Under the pieces are notes generated by a model. It did not search any database. It was not told where the DNA came from and saw only the letters and a program-made list of their open reading frames with translations. The translations under genes were made by a program, and so were the position numbers. Below, one piece after another: positions 20,973 through 31,457 of a DNA stretch of 64,000 nucleotides (positions are counted from its first letter, which is position 1; each line of letters begins with the position of its first letter). The DNA comes from Stropharia rugosoannulata (taxonomy: Eukaryota; Basidiomycota; Agaricomycetes; Agaricales; Strophariaceae). The stretch spans positions 1,426,001 through 1,490,000 of the forward strand of contig JANCIK010000012.1 of assembly GCA_028532985.1 (NCBI GenBank), read 5' to 3'.

Positions 20973-22634
20973 TCGACAGTTACACTGTTGACGAAGGCTT
21001 GGAAGAGGTTCAGTTTGCTGGTGCTGCTACTGTGTCGGATCCCAAGAAATACAAGCAGGCACTCAAGGGCAACAACACAGAAAGATGGCGTGATGCAGCA
21101 AATGCAGAGTACAACACACTGCTGCAGAACAACACTTGGGAAATTGTCGACTTGCCACCTGGTGCAAAGGCAATTGGTTCTGGTTGGGTGTTCAAGGTCA
21201 AACGTCACGCAGATTGCACTGTGGAGCGTTATAAGGCTCGTATCGTTGCAAAGGGCTACAGTCAGTGTCCTGGAGTCGATTACACCAAAGTCTTTGCTCC
21301 CACCTTCTGTCCAGCAACCTTGCGCACGATACTGGCTATTGCAGCTGCAGAGGACCTTGAGCTACACTCTGTGGACATTTCATCTGCATTCACCAATGGT
21401 GACTTGGATGAGGACATCTATATGCTGCAACCTGAGGGATTTCACGAAGGTGCACCAAACAAGGTCTGTAAGCTGTGCAAATCGCTTTATGGTCTCAAGC
21501 AGTCAGCTAGGCAATGGAACACAAAGTTACACTCTGTTCTCGCTGATATGGGTTTTAAGCGAGTGGAAGCAGACAGGTCAGTGTACATCTACTCAGATGG
21601 CACAGTTCGCATTTTCGTGCCTATCTACATTGATGACATCATGTTTGCATCCAAATCGACTTCATCCATTGACTGTGCTGTGAAGCAACTCAGTGCATGC
21701 TTCAAATGCAGGGATCTTGGTGCGACGGAGTTTCTACTATGTAGGTGTTGGCATAACCAGGGATTGCAGCAAATGCAAGATTTCGCTTCACCAGCGCCAG
21801 TTCATTCTGGACATGCTTGAACGTTACAGTATGCAAGATGCAATTCCTGTCACCACTCCCATGTCAGCTGGCACTGTCCTCACTCGTGCAATGGCACCTA
21901 GCAGTTCTGACGACATCGAGTTCATGCAAAACGTTCCCTACCTCAGCGCCATCGGTTCCCTTCAGTATCTCGCCACAATGACACGCCCTGACATCGCACA
22001 CACTGTGTCTTACCTCGCACGCTTTAACAGCAATCCTGGACCGCAGCATTGGACAGCAGTCAAGCACTTGTTCAAGTATCTGAAAGGAACACTTGAGTAC
22101 AAGTTGGTTTACTCTGGTTCGCTTGGTACAGACCTATTCACAACTTACTGTGATGCTGCACACGGCGACTGCAAGGACACTAGACGCTCTACAGGTGGAT
22201 ACGTCGTTCTCATGGCTGGTGGTGCAATTAGCTGGTCTAGCAAATTGCAGAGCATCGTGACGCTCTCTACCACTTAAGCTGAGTTTGTGGCTGCGGTTGA
22301 GGCTGGCAAGGAGATCTCCTGGATGCACAACATACTGCACGAGTTTGACTTCACGATTCTGGTTCCATCCACACTGCACATTGACAACCAGTCTGCTATC
22401 AGTGTATCGAAAAACCCAGAGCACCACGGACGTATGAAGCATCTCGACCTTCGCTTTCACTGGCTACGCAATGCTGTACAGAACAGAGTCATTACACCCT
22501 CGTTTATACCCACAACACAACAGGTGGCTGACATTCTCACCAAACTGCTCTCTGCAGTTAAAGTAGATTACTGTTGCTCTCATATGGGAGTTCGACCATA
22601 GTGTATATACTGTAGTATAGAGACTGCCTTGGTC

Positions 22635-22643
22635 ACGGGGGAG
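22635..22643 (+). other. Copia polypurine tract
   Basis: ACGGGGGAG directly before the 3' LTR, 34 bp after the RNase H stop. The primer for plus-strand DNA in LTR elements. Confidence 0.8.
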
Positions 22644-22869
22644 TGTTAGATTACACTGTAATCTAACACTCATGGCATGGATTGGACTTGACCATCAGCA
22701 GTAGATTAGATATTGCGTACTATAATTAGTATGCTCCATATATAGTTAATCTTGCTTATGGTAGTATATAAGGCATGTACTAGTGTAGATGCCTCTTAAT
22801 CTCTTACCACCACCATCTCTGTGTGAGTTAGGTTCGCTCTCTGCGCCTGTAAGCAGTCTGCTTTCAACA
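22644..22869 (+). repeat. Copia LTR, family A, with 22-bp foldback insert (226 bp)
   Basis: 3' LTR of B1. It starts TGTTAGATTACA, then 22 extra bases, then TGGATTGGACTTG... to CTTTCAACA. The extra bases begin with the reverse complement of the LTR edge, forming a perfect 15-bp palindrome with a 1-base spacer at 22641-22671. The LTR is family A although the 5' LTR at 15985 is family B. Confidence 0.85.
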
Positions 22870-22875
22870 AAATAT

Positions 22876-22931
22876 GGTATGCAATATCTAATCTACTGCT
22901 GATGGTCAAGTCCAATCCATGTAATCTAACA
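22876..22931 (-). repeat. Copia LTR fragment (minus)
   Basis: The last 56 bases match the first ~55 bp of a family A LTR in reverse (TCTAATCTACTGCTGATGG...GTAATCTAACA). The rest of the LTR is missing where the plus-strand LTR ends at 22869. Confidence 0.75.
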
Positions 22932-23416
22932 GGAGGTGCAGTTGGTGCATCTGAGTCATCAGTATCCAAGTCAGGCAAATAGGCAGCAGTTGAATCCCCC
23001 CCAGAATCTGGCACATCTGAGAAGTGTGAAGTTGTGCCCTTTGGAAACAGGTTGATTGGTGAACTGACCTTCAAACCAGGAAAACTGTGTTCGTCAAAGA
23101 TAGCACATTCAGAGATCACATACTTCTTAGTGGACGGATTGTAGAACTGCCAGCCTTTGTAGCCTGTAGGATAACCGACGAAAATGCACTTCTCAATGTG
23201 TGGTTGCAGTGACTTGCATTTGTCTTTCTGCACAAAGACATATGCAGCACAACCAAAAACACGGAGATGGCTCATATTGGGTTTCTTGCCATGCCATGCA
23301 GTGTAGGGCACAGAGTCAGTCAGAGACGATGTAGGTAGCCTGTTCCACACGTGAATGTAAGCAAACACTGCAAGTCGCCAAAACGAGAGTGGGAGCTTTG
23401 CCTCTACCAGCATTGC
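22932..23416 (-). pseudogene. Copia integrase fragment (minus)
   Basis: Minus-strand frame from MLVEAKLPLSFWRLAVFAY (23413) through NRLPTSSLTDSVPYTAWHG, VFGCAAYVFV, EKCIFVGYPTGYKGW and ISECAIFDEHSFPG to DSDAPTAPP, where an LTR in the same orientation starts. The frame is clean over about 160 residues. Both ends are LTR junctions, so this is the remnant of a copia hit by two insertions. Confidence 0.8.
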
Positions 23417-23619
23417 TGTTAAAAGCGGATGCTTATAGGCACAGAGAGCGCCCCTAACTCATGTGGGATGGTAGTGGTAGTGGATTAAGAGGCATCTACA
23501 CTAGTACATGCTATATATACTACCAGAAGCGAACTAAGCTAAATGTGGAGCGAACTAATTATAGTATGCAATATCTAATCTACTGCTGATGGTCAAGTCC
23601 AATCCTGTGTAATCTAACA
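23417..23619 (-). repeat. Copia LTR, mosaic of families A and B (minus, 203 bp)
   Basis: In reverse orientation the first ~60 bp (GGATTGGACTTGACCATC) are family A-like; the rest (CACATTTAGCTTAG, GGGGCGCTCTCTGTG, GCTTTTAACA) is family B-like. A polypurine tract on the minus strand follows (23620-23628), making it the 3' LTR of element A2. Confidence 0.85.
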
Positions 23620-23628
23620 CTCCCCCAT
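23620..23628 (-). other. Copia polypurine tract (minus)
   Basis: Minus strand reads ATGGGGGAG before the LTR; one change from ACGGGGGAG elsewhere. Confidence 0.7.
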
Positions 23629-23661
23629 GACCAAGGCAGTCTCTATACTATAGTATATACA

Positions 23662-26600
23662 CTATGGACGAACTCCCATATGAGAGCAACAGTAATCTAC
23701 TTTCGCAGCTGAGAGCAGTTTGGTGAGAATGTCAGCTACCTGCTGTGTAGTTGGTATAAACAAAGGTGTGATGATCCTGTTCTGTACAGCATCATGTAGC
23801 CAGTAGAAACGAAGGTCAAGGTGCTTCATGCATCCATGGTGCTTTGTGTTCTTCGATACACTGATAGCAGACTGATTGTCAATGTGCAGTGTGGATGGAA
23901 CCGGAATTGTGAAGCCAAACTCGCGCAGTATGTTGTGCATCCAGGAGATCTCCTTGCCAGCCTCAACTGCAGCCACAAACTCAGCTTAAGTGGTAGAGAG
24001 CATCACAATGCTCTGCAACTTGCTAGACCAGCTAATTGCACCACCAGCCATGAGAACAACATATCCACCTGTAGAGCGTCCAGTGTCCTTGCAGTCGCCA
24101 TGTGCAGCATCACAGTAAGTTGTGAACAGATCTGTACCAAGTGAACCAGAGTAAACCAACTTGTACTCAAGTGTTCCTTTCAGATACTTGATTGAACAAG
24201 TGCTTGACTGCTGTCCAGTGCTACGGTCCAGGATTGCTGTTAAAAGAAGCGAGGTAAGACACAGTGTGTGCGCATTGCACGAGTGAGGACAGTGCCAGCT
24301 GACATGGGAGTGGTGACAGGAATTGCATCTTGCATACTGTAACGTTCAAGCATGTCCAGAATGAACTGGCGCTGGTGAAGCGAAATCTTGCATTTGCTGC
24401 AATCCCTGGTTATGCCAACACCTACATAGTAGAAACTCCGTCGCACCAAGATCCCTGCATTTGAAGCATGCACTGAGTTGCTTCACAGCACAGTCAATGG
24501 ATGAAGTCGATTTGGATGCAAACATGATGTCATCAATGTAGATAGGCACGAAAATGCGAACTGTGCCATCTGAGTAGATGTACACTGACCTGTCTGCTTC
24601 CACTCGCTTGAAACCCATATCAGTGAGAACAGAGTGTAACTTCGTGTTCCACTGCCTAGCTGACTGCTTGAGACCATAAAGCGACTTGCGCAACTTGCAG
24701 ACCTTGTTTGGTGTGCCTTCATGGAATCCCTCAGGCTGCAGCATGTAGATGTCCTCATCCAAGTCGCCATTGGTGAATGCAGATGAAATGTCCACAGAGC
24801 ATAGCTCAAGGTCCTCTGCAGCTGCAATAGCCAGTATCATGCGCAAGGTTGCTGGACAGAAGGTGGGAGCAAAGACTTTGGTGTAATCGACTCCAGGATG
24901 CTGACTGTAGCCCTTTGCGACAATACAAGCCTTATAACGCTCCACAGTGCCATCTGCATGACACTTGACCTTGAAGACCCAACCAGAACCAATAGCCTTT
25001 GCACCAGGTGGTAAGTCGACGATTTCCCATGTGTTGTTCTGCAACAGTGTGTTGTACTCTGCATTTGCTGCATCTTGCCATCTGTCTGTGTCGTCGCCCT
25101 TGAGTGCCTGCTTGTAGTTCTTGGGATCTGACACAGTAGCAGCACCAGCAAACTGAACCTCTCCCAGACCTTCATCAACAGTATAACTGTCGAGTTCATT
25201 GTTATCGAGGTTGTCTGTCTCAGACGGCGGCATAGATGGCAGGAGGGGCACAGCAGCAGGTTTGACTTTCCACCATTCGCCAGGAGGACGAGATTCACGT
25301 GTTGTGCATCTCAGAGGCTCAGCAACGACCTTGGGTTCCACAGGAATGGCAGGTGCAACAGTACGAGGCGGTTGGGGCACGTTTGGGGCAGAATGCTGAT
25401 CTCGTCGAGTTGAGCATGTTGGTGTTTTTGTCGATTGCGGAATGCGATGCAATGACTCCAACTTGGGTGTGGTACTGTCAGACTCGTCTTTCGACGCCCT
25501 ATCCGATGGTACTTGACTCGACTTGCTGGGACCAGCAGTTGGGCCGGAATGCACATGCAATTTCCCAGAATGCGAATTGGGCAGAGTTGAGCACTTTGGT
25601 AAACTCGATGATTTTGCACCAGTAGTCGGTTTCTGCGAGTTGGGAGTAGGTGCATCGTGTTCGTCATCAGACAACGAGTCAGATGGTGCTGGTCCCGCCG
25701 AAGGAGGTGCAGTTGGTGCGTCTGAGTCATCACTGTCCAAGTCAGGCAAATAGGCAGCAGTTGAATCCCCCCCAGAATCTGGCACATCTGAGAAGTGTGA
25801 AGTTGTGCCCTTTGGAAACAGGTTGATTGGTGAACTGACCTTCAAACCAGGAAAACTGTGTTCGTCAAAGATAGCACATTCAGAGATCACATACTTCTTA
25901 GTGGACGGATTGTAGAACTGCCAGCCTTTGTAGCCTGTAGGATAACCGACCAAGATGCATTTCTCAACGTGTGGTTGCAGTGACTTGTGTTTGTCTCTCT
26001 GCACAAAGACATACGCAGCACAACCAAAGCCTGTTCCACACGTGAATGTAAGCAAACACTGCAAGTCGCCAAAATGAGAGTGGGAGCTTTGCCTCTACAA
26101 GCATTGCAGTGCCATGCTCAGCAATAGTGCGATTGGCGCGTTCAGCAACACCATTCTGCTGAGGCCGATTGCATGTGCTGTGGCGCCTGTGAATGCTGCA
26201 TTGCTCCATAAACCGTATAAACTCGTTTGACATGTATTCACCAGCCTTGTCATCCTGCATTGCCTTGATTTTCGCATTCAGCTGATTCTCTGCATATGCC
26301 TTGTACACCTTGAATGCATCAAATGCGTCCGACTTGCACTTCAGGAACATGACAGCATGCAGGTGAGTGCAGTCATCGATGAATGTGATCCAGTAGCGAT
26401 GTCCTTCTGGTGTAGGCACTGAGAGCAGACCATGCAAGTCAGAATGCACCAATTCAAGCGGTTTGGTCGATTTGCGAGTTGAGCTCGGAAATGTGCCAGA
26501 TGTCATCTTGCCAGCTAAGCATGGTTTGCAAATCGGATCTGGCTGCTCTTTCGACGTTACGAGCATGCCAGTGACCAGATCCTTGGAAAGCAGCTTGTTG

Positions 26601-27009
26601 ATGTGTGCATGGCTGTGATGTGTGCAACGACAATGCCAGAGCTCTGCATTGAGGGGTAGAGTGGATGACGATGAAGCAGAGCATGCAGATTTGCAAATGG
26701 GACAAGTGAGACCATCCAGAATGGCAGAGTGCAATGCATTGATAGTTGCAGTGAAGATGGTTTTGCCAGAGCAGTTGAAGTACATCTTCTATGCATCGAT
26801 CTCAATCAGGATGCCAGAGTGCTTGGTGAGGTACAGGCATGCAAGCAGGTTGTTGTGCAACTTGGGGACATGCAGAACGTGTTTGATGACTACAGTGTCT
26901 GCTTTCTTGCCATTGATGACTGGGTGGAACACCACATTGCCAACACCCTCAGAGTAGACAATAGAATCATCTGCGAGACGAATTGGGACACAGTGAGGTT
27001 TGTACTCCA
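23662..27009 (-). pseudogene. Copia A2 pol (minus): protease, integrase, RT, RNase H
   Basis: Read on minus from 27009: protease flank (PHCVPIRLADDS), GAG-pre-integrase LWHCRCTHHSHAH, integrase HSDLHGLL / QDDKAGEYMSNEF / PQQNGVAERANRT, linker, RT with KARIVAKGYS-like KACIVAKGYSQH, VDISSAFTNGDL and YIDD (about 24531-24542), and RNase H with IDNQSAIS. Lesions shared with B1: the 80-bp integrase deletion (near 26034), the 4-bp insertion in RT (near 24424) and TAA for Glu in RNase H (near 23986). Private lesions: a ~105-bp deletion near 24273 and a TTGA duplication near 24190. The linker-RT frame runs unbroken for over 550 codons. Confidence 0.87.
26995..27009. repeat. Target-site duplication, left of LINE-2
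   Basis: GAGGTTTGTACTCCA; its partner at 30081-30095 differs by one base (A for G at the eighth position). It lies in copia protease sequence. Confidence 0.88.
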
Positions 27010-29622
27010 GAAATGCCCGTGGGATCTCATGAATTGGATCCAACAGTGTAAAAATCCCCCCTGTGAGTCCATTCTCCATAATGGCTCTCCATGTCACGAC
27101 CTCCCAGATATCTGGGATGCACTCCACAACACATACAACACGGCCTCCGACCGTGTTTGTGATGTTTCTATTCTTGAAGAAATGGACCAGGTCCCTGTCA
27201 GGGAATGGATCAACTTTTCCCAGCTAGAATTGACTGATGCATTGGTGTCTTGTTCTAACAACTCATCCCCTGGGCCTGATCATGTCACATGGTGGCACTT
27301 GAAAGGGATCATTCGCAATGACGCTTGTCGCAGTGTGATCCTCTTGGCCAACGGGTGCATTCATGCGTCCCATTGGCCTAAACACTTTAAGGAATCGGTT
27401 TCCGTGGTTATTCCTAAACCCAATAAACCTTCCTACACTACCCCAAAGGACTTCAGGCCTATTGTCCTCCTGAACACCCTTGGCAAACTTCTCGAAAAGC
27501 TTCTCGCCAATCGCTTCCAGTTTGATATGATCAAACTTGACCTTGTCCACCCGAACCAGTTTGGCGGTATCCGCCAGCATTCTACGGAAGATGCAGGAGT
27601 CTACCTCACCCATCTCGTTTGCGCGGGATGGGCCAGGGGACTCAAAACTAGTGTGGTGGCTTTCGACATCGCACAGTTTTTTCCATTGCTCAACCACGAC
27701 TTCTTGTTGGCAACCCTTGCAAGGCTTGGCTTTCCTCACATCGTGACGAAATTCTTTGCCTCCTACCTTGTTGACAGAGTTACATCGTACCTCTGGAACA
27801 ATTACTCGTCTGGTCCTAAACAGGCGGATGTTGGGTGTGGCCAAGGCTCCGCCCTCTCCCCCGTTTTATCTTCCATCTATATATCTCCTATTATGAAGAT
27901 ATATGACTTACGAGCCGTGAATGTTGACATGACGCTCCTATCTTTCGTTGATGATGGTACCCTAGTCACTCAATCGGGTAACCTAGGCACCAACAATGTT
28001 ATTCTCAAGGCTGGCTATGCCTATCTTGTCGACTTATTTACTGCAAGCACTGACCACAGTGAAAGCCATGGGCATGCTTGGCAATTCTGCTAGAGGCCTA
28101 TCTCCTAAACAGAGACGCCTCCTCTACCAGTCGTGCGTCCTACCCATTGCGACATATGGCTATAAGCTTTGGTACTACAAGTCTGCCCCCATGGAGGGCA
28201 TCTTGAAGAATCTTACTAGCATGCAGCGCAGAGCGGCTGTATGGATCACTGGTGCCTTCCACACCTCTCCCACGGGCGGTGTTCAGGCCATTGCTGGCCT
28301 CATGCCAATTCACCTCCACCTTTGTAAGCTTAGACTTCGGTCTATTTATCATGTGGCAACCTTGTCGGACACCCATCCTACAAGATCCTTGTTATCAGAT
28401 CCATATGCCAAGGGTAGCGCCCCCCACTACCATGCTTTATTCCGTATCCCTGAACGTGTTCGCGAGAAGCTCAGGGGCAGCATCCCTGATATTCAAATTG
28501 ACCTTCCTTTCATGACTGAGACTTTCTCTCCGTGCGCGGATGAGGCTCAGCCAGGAAAGCAGCTCTTGGACTTGTTTCCTAACCGCATACATTTCCGTCT
28601 AAGATCTGAGTATGTCCCTGTTGAACACAAGGACGTATCTGATTTTGACAGTGACCTTGTTGCATACCACGAGTGGATTCGTCTCCACATCGAAAATGCA
28701 CGTCATAAACATTATAACTCCATCCGCAAGAAAGCAGAGGAGATCCATGACGCAATCTTGATTGGCACGGATGCTTCGGTTCCTGCCAGCAAGCTGCACC
28801 AAGCCCTCGCGGGCGGTGCTATATCAAAACAGCATACGGATTGATGATGTCAAATATGTCGCCGGTAAGGTCCTTGCCCCTGACGCGGAGCTTGCAGCTA
28901 TTCGTTACGCTATTGTCCGTGCTTTGCAATGAGACAACTGCACTAACATCCATTTGTTCACGGACTCTCTATCTGCTGCTAAGAGAGCCCTTGACCCATC
29001 CATTCACTCCGGCCAAGGTCACTCCTTGGCTGTCTGCTGCGTCCTAGGCGAATGGTTCTCCAAGGACCCCTCGCACTCCATCACGTTCGTCGATGTCCCA
29101 TCTAAGTCGGAATGGGCCATTCATCATGAAGCTCACCTTTTATTAAAGGCCCAACCCCAGGTACTTGGCAGGTACCAGGACTCTTCTCTGGACAGCTGCT
29201 GCAAAGCGGTGGCTGACCAACAACTACAGGCCTGGTGTCAACTGTTCTTTCGAGATACAGATCACGCAGGACATAATTTCCTCCAGCTCGACTCTATCGA
29301 CGGTGAACATCGCATCAAGCCATCATATGCCAAGGGCGGATCATGGCTTTCATCGTGTGGGGACTCAATCTCTCTCACATCGTGCATGACCCGGTGCCTA
29401 CTAGGGCATGCGCCCATCGGTGCTTATTTTAAGCGCTTTAACATTGACGAAAAATTCTCCTGTGACTGTGGGGTCCTCCTCCAGACCAGGCAACACCTGT
29501 TTGAGTGCCCTCTACTCAAGCACTCATACGATGGTGTTCCGACTTACCTCCCTACGCTTCTCAAATTCCTGCGAGACAACCCTTCTGTCTTTGCTAACTC
29601 TCCCCCTGCTGGGGTTGGATAA
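27010..29622 (+). pseudogene. LINE-2 ORF2 remnant: RT and RNase H
   Basis: Frame 1 (27010-28050) has SSPGPDHVTWWHLK, FRPIVLLNTLGKLLEKLLANR, VVAFDIAQFFPLLNHD (catalytic Asp), GCGQGSALSPVLSSIYISP and LLSFVDDGTLV (intact F-V-D-D). Near 28050 the frame jumps to LTTVKAMGMLGNSARGLSPKQRR; about 100 residues of the palm/thumb seem deleted. The next frame gives VLPIATYGYKLW, MQRRAAVWITGAF and RNase H IGTDASVP. After a TGA (28842-28844) and a frame change come APDAELAAIRYAI, a TGA at 28930-28932, LFTDSLSAAKRA, and the C-terminal zinc-type CDCGVLLQTRQHLFEC, stop 29620-29622. The RT residues survive, but the ORF is in at least three pieces. Confidence 0.87.
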
Positions 29623-30080
29623 CAGCTTTGGAGGCCTTGCAGTGATTGTGATGATTGCCAGTCTTGGTCAGCTTCGGCATTAATGGCGTGCATCCCACCA
29701 GCCTGATCCCTGTCCTTAAATGGTGCATGATGAGTGACTGTTGGGGCTTTCCAGGTCTCATCACCAGAAGGGTTTCGGACAAAGCCTTTAGGTGCGGTGC
29801 ATGGTGAACCATACTGGGCACTTTGGCCATCACAGAGTAAGGAGCCTCCTCTAGCTTGTCTGACATGACATGCTCCTTTGCGTGTCTTGTCCTTGTCTGA
29901 CATGTTACCTGCTTAGCCTTGTTCCACGTGTTGCGTCTCACCCGGGGAGTATGTTTCCCTCTCTACTGTAGGTAGTATTCTGTGATGTATTTCACAGCAC
30001 GGACTGTGTTCAGACACTGCATAATAAATTGGCGCAAGCCATGATCACAAAAAAATAAAAAAAATAAAAAAAAATAAAAA
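29623..30080 (+). other. LINE-2 3' untranslated region and A-rich tail
   Basis: Homologous to the 3' region of the minus-strand copy at 12704-13140. No gene is seen. The tail is AAAAAAATAAAA-like rather than pure A. Confidence 0.8.
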
Positions 30081-30095
30081 GAGGTTTATACTCCA
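30081..30095. repeat. Target-site duplication, right of LINE-2
   Basis: GAGGTTTATACTCCA, matching 26995-27009 with one difference. Confidence 0.88.
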
Positions 30096-30567
30096 CAATC
30101 CAGTCTCGGTGAGGTGTCATATGGCTAGTTGCACCTGTATCTGCGAGCCAGTCGAAATCATTGCCTTGTGCGTCACCTGTAGCAAGTGCAGATGCAAAAC
30201 ATGCATACTCGACAATTTGCGATGTCTCCTCTGCTGGGGGTGAAGCAGAGTGTGCCATTTGACCAACAGCTGCCAGAGTTGACCACATGCTAACTGGGTC
30301 ATGCAGAATGAGAGCCAAGTGTGATTTCAGCTCGTTCTGAACATGACTGTGGATGTACCCAGCAGCAGCAGTTGACTTGCTTGTCCATATGTTGTGTTCC
30401 TCGATCTCAGCCATAGACAGCGTGAGAGAGAGCACAGGATGCTTGCATTCACCTGTAACCAAATGCCATAGCTCCTGAGAGCATAACCATGCTTTCATGT
30501 TGCAAGACCAGAGTTGGTAGTTGGCAGTGCTCAGTTTGTCAAACTGAGGTGTTGTGAAGAAACTCAT
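30081..30567 (-). pseudogene. Copia A2 gag and protease start (minus)
   Basis: Minus strand ATG at 30567: MSFFTTPQFDKLSTANYQLW, then MKAWLCSQELWHLVTGE, DPVSMWSTLAAVGQMAHSASPP, protease LADTGATSHMTPH and DWIVEYKP, where the LINE enters. The frame is unbroken. It shows the same family A gag deletion as A1 and the array, so the deletion is a family trait and not a local accident. Continues in pol at 27009. Confidence 0.85.
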
Positions 30568-30718
30568 GGTTGCAGGTCAAGCAAAGTGGTGAACAATGTG
30601 AAGTGGTATGAGGTGGTAGCTAAGAATGGCGCAAACGATGTGGCAAAGTTGCGAGACAAGCTAAGCTGAAATGCACGAGCAGTGAACAGCACACTTGCAG
30701 TATCACAATTAGGCCGAG
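30568..30718 (-). other. Copia A2 leader fragment (minus)
   Basis: The 150 bp adjoining gag match the leader next to the gag ATG in other copies. The sequence stops at about 30718, where a plus-strand pol fragment begins. The 5' LTR and most of the leader are lost. Confidence 0.7.
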
Positions 30719-31253
30719 TTGAGTATCTCGCCACAATGACACGCCCTGACATCGCACACACTGTGTCTTACCTCGCACGCTTTAACAGCAATCCTGGACC
30801 GCAGCATTGGACAGCAGTCAAGCACTTGTTCAAGTATCTGAAAGGAACACTTGAGTACAAGTTGGTTTACTCTGGTTCGCTTGGTACAGACCTATTCACA
30901 ACTTACTGTGATGCTGCACATGGCGACTGCAAGGACACTAGACGCTCTACAGGTGGATACGTCGTTCTCATGGCTGGTGGTGCAATTAGCTGGTCTAGCA
31001 AATTGCAGAGCATCGTGACGCTCTCTACCACTGAAGCTGAGTTTGTGGCTGCGGTTGAGGCTGGCAAGGAGATCTCCTGGATGCGCAACATACTGTGGGA
31101 GTTTGGCTTCACGATTCCAGTTCCCTCCACACTGCACATTGACAACCAGTCTGCTATCAGTGTATCAAAGAACCCAGAGCACCACGGACGCATGAAGCAC
31201 CTCGACCTTCGTTTCTACTGGTTACGCGACGCTGTACAGAACAGAGTCATTAC
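30719..31253 (+). pseudogene. Copia RT/RNase H fragment (plus)
   Basis: Plus-strand frame YLATMTRPDIAHTVSYLARFN, HLFKYLKGTLEYKL, YCDAAHGDCKDTRRSTGGY, STTEAEFVAAVEAGKE, LHIDNQSAISVS, YWLRDAVQNRVIT. It keeps the conserved Glu lost in B1 and A2. It begins at an inverted junction with a copia leader and ends at 31253, where the first LTR of the array starts, so the array's outermost element was inserted into this RNase H. Confidence 0.85.
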
Positions 31254-31457
31254 TGTTAGATTACATAGGATTGGACTGACCATCAGCAGTAGATTAGATA
31301 TCGCGTACTATAATTAGTACGCTCCATATATAGTTAATCTCGCTTATGGTAGTATATAAGGCATGTACTAGTGTAGATGCCTCTTTATCTCTTACCACCA
31401 CCATCTCTGTGTGAGTTAGGTTCGCTCTCTGCGCCTGTAAGCAGTCTGCTTTCAACA
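31254..31457 (+). repeat. Array LTR 1 (204 bp)
   Basis: Differs from all later array LTRs (GGACTGACC instead of GGACTTGACC; ACTATAATTAGTACG instead of ACTATATTTAGTATG). It follows RNase H codons (CAGAGTCATTAC), not the RT junction. Confidence 0.92.

Larger units (their letters stand above)
18147..22601 (+). pseudogene. Copia B1 pol: integrase, RT, RNase H (broken)
   Basis: Integrase (18230-19146): WHRRCGHHSHAH, CKPCLAGK, HSDLHGPL, QDDKAGEYMSNEF, PQQNGVAERANRT. An 80-bp deletion near 19081 removes PTSSLTDSV...HLRV and shifts frame. The linker follows, split by a TIR element (19916-20968). RT (20980-21720): QNNTWEIVDLP, VFKVKRHADCTVERYKARIVAKGYSQ, VDISSAFTNGDL, KSLYGLKQSARQWN and active-site YIDD at 21626-21637. 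A 4-bp insertion near 21737 shifts frame. RNase H (22140-22601): YCDAAHGDCKDTRRSTGGY, then TAA 22275-22277 in place of a conserved Glu codon, LHIDNQSAIS, DILTKLLSA, stop 22599-22601. Upstream of about 18430 it matches B, downstream A. Confidence 0.85.
27010..30080 (+). mobile_element. LINE copy 2, 5'-truncated (3.07 kb)
   Basis: Bounded by a 15-bp target duplication and ending in an A-rich tail with T interruptions (about 30044-30080). It starts inside ORF2 upstream of RT, so ORF1 and the endonuclease are missing. The family differs from LINE-1 (3041-9020) but is the same as 12683-13331. Inserted antisense to the copia it interrupts. One mismatch in the duplication and several coding lesions suggest moderate age. 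Confidence 0.9.

Noticed and set aside
26729..28093. A 454-codon plus-strand frame
   Set aside because: The first ~94 codons are antisense to copia protease; the rest is the LINE RT. It spans a target-duplicated insertion junction, so it is a chance fusion.
30010..30080. Hydrophobic tail FIFFYFFYFF on the A2 gag frame as a membrane segment
   Set aside because: It is the antisense translation of the LINE A-rich tail.
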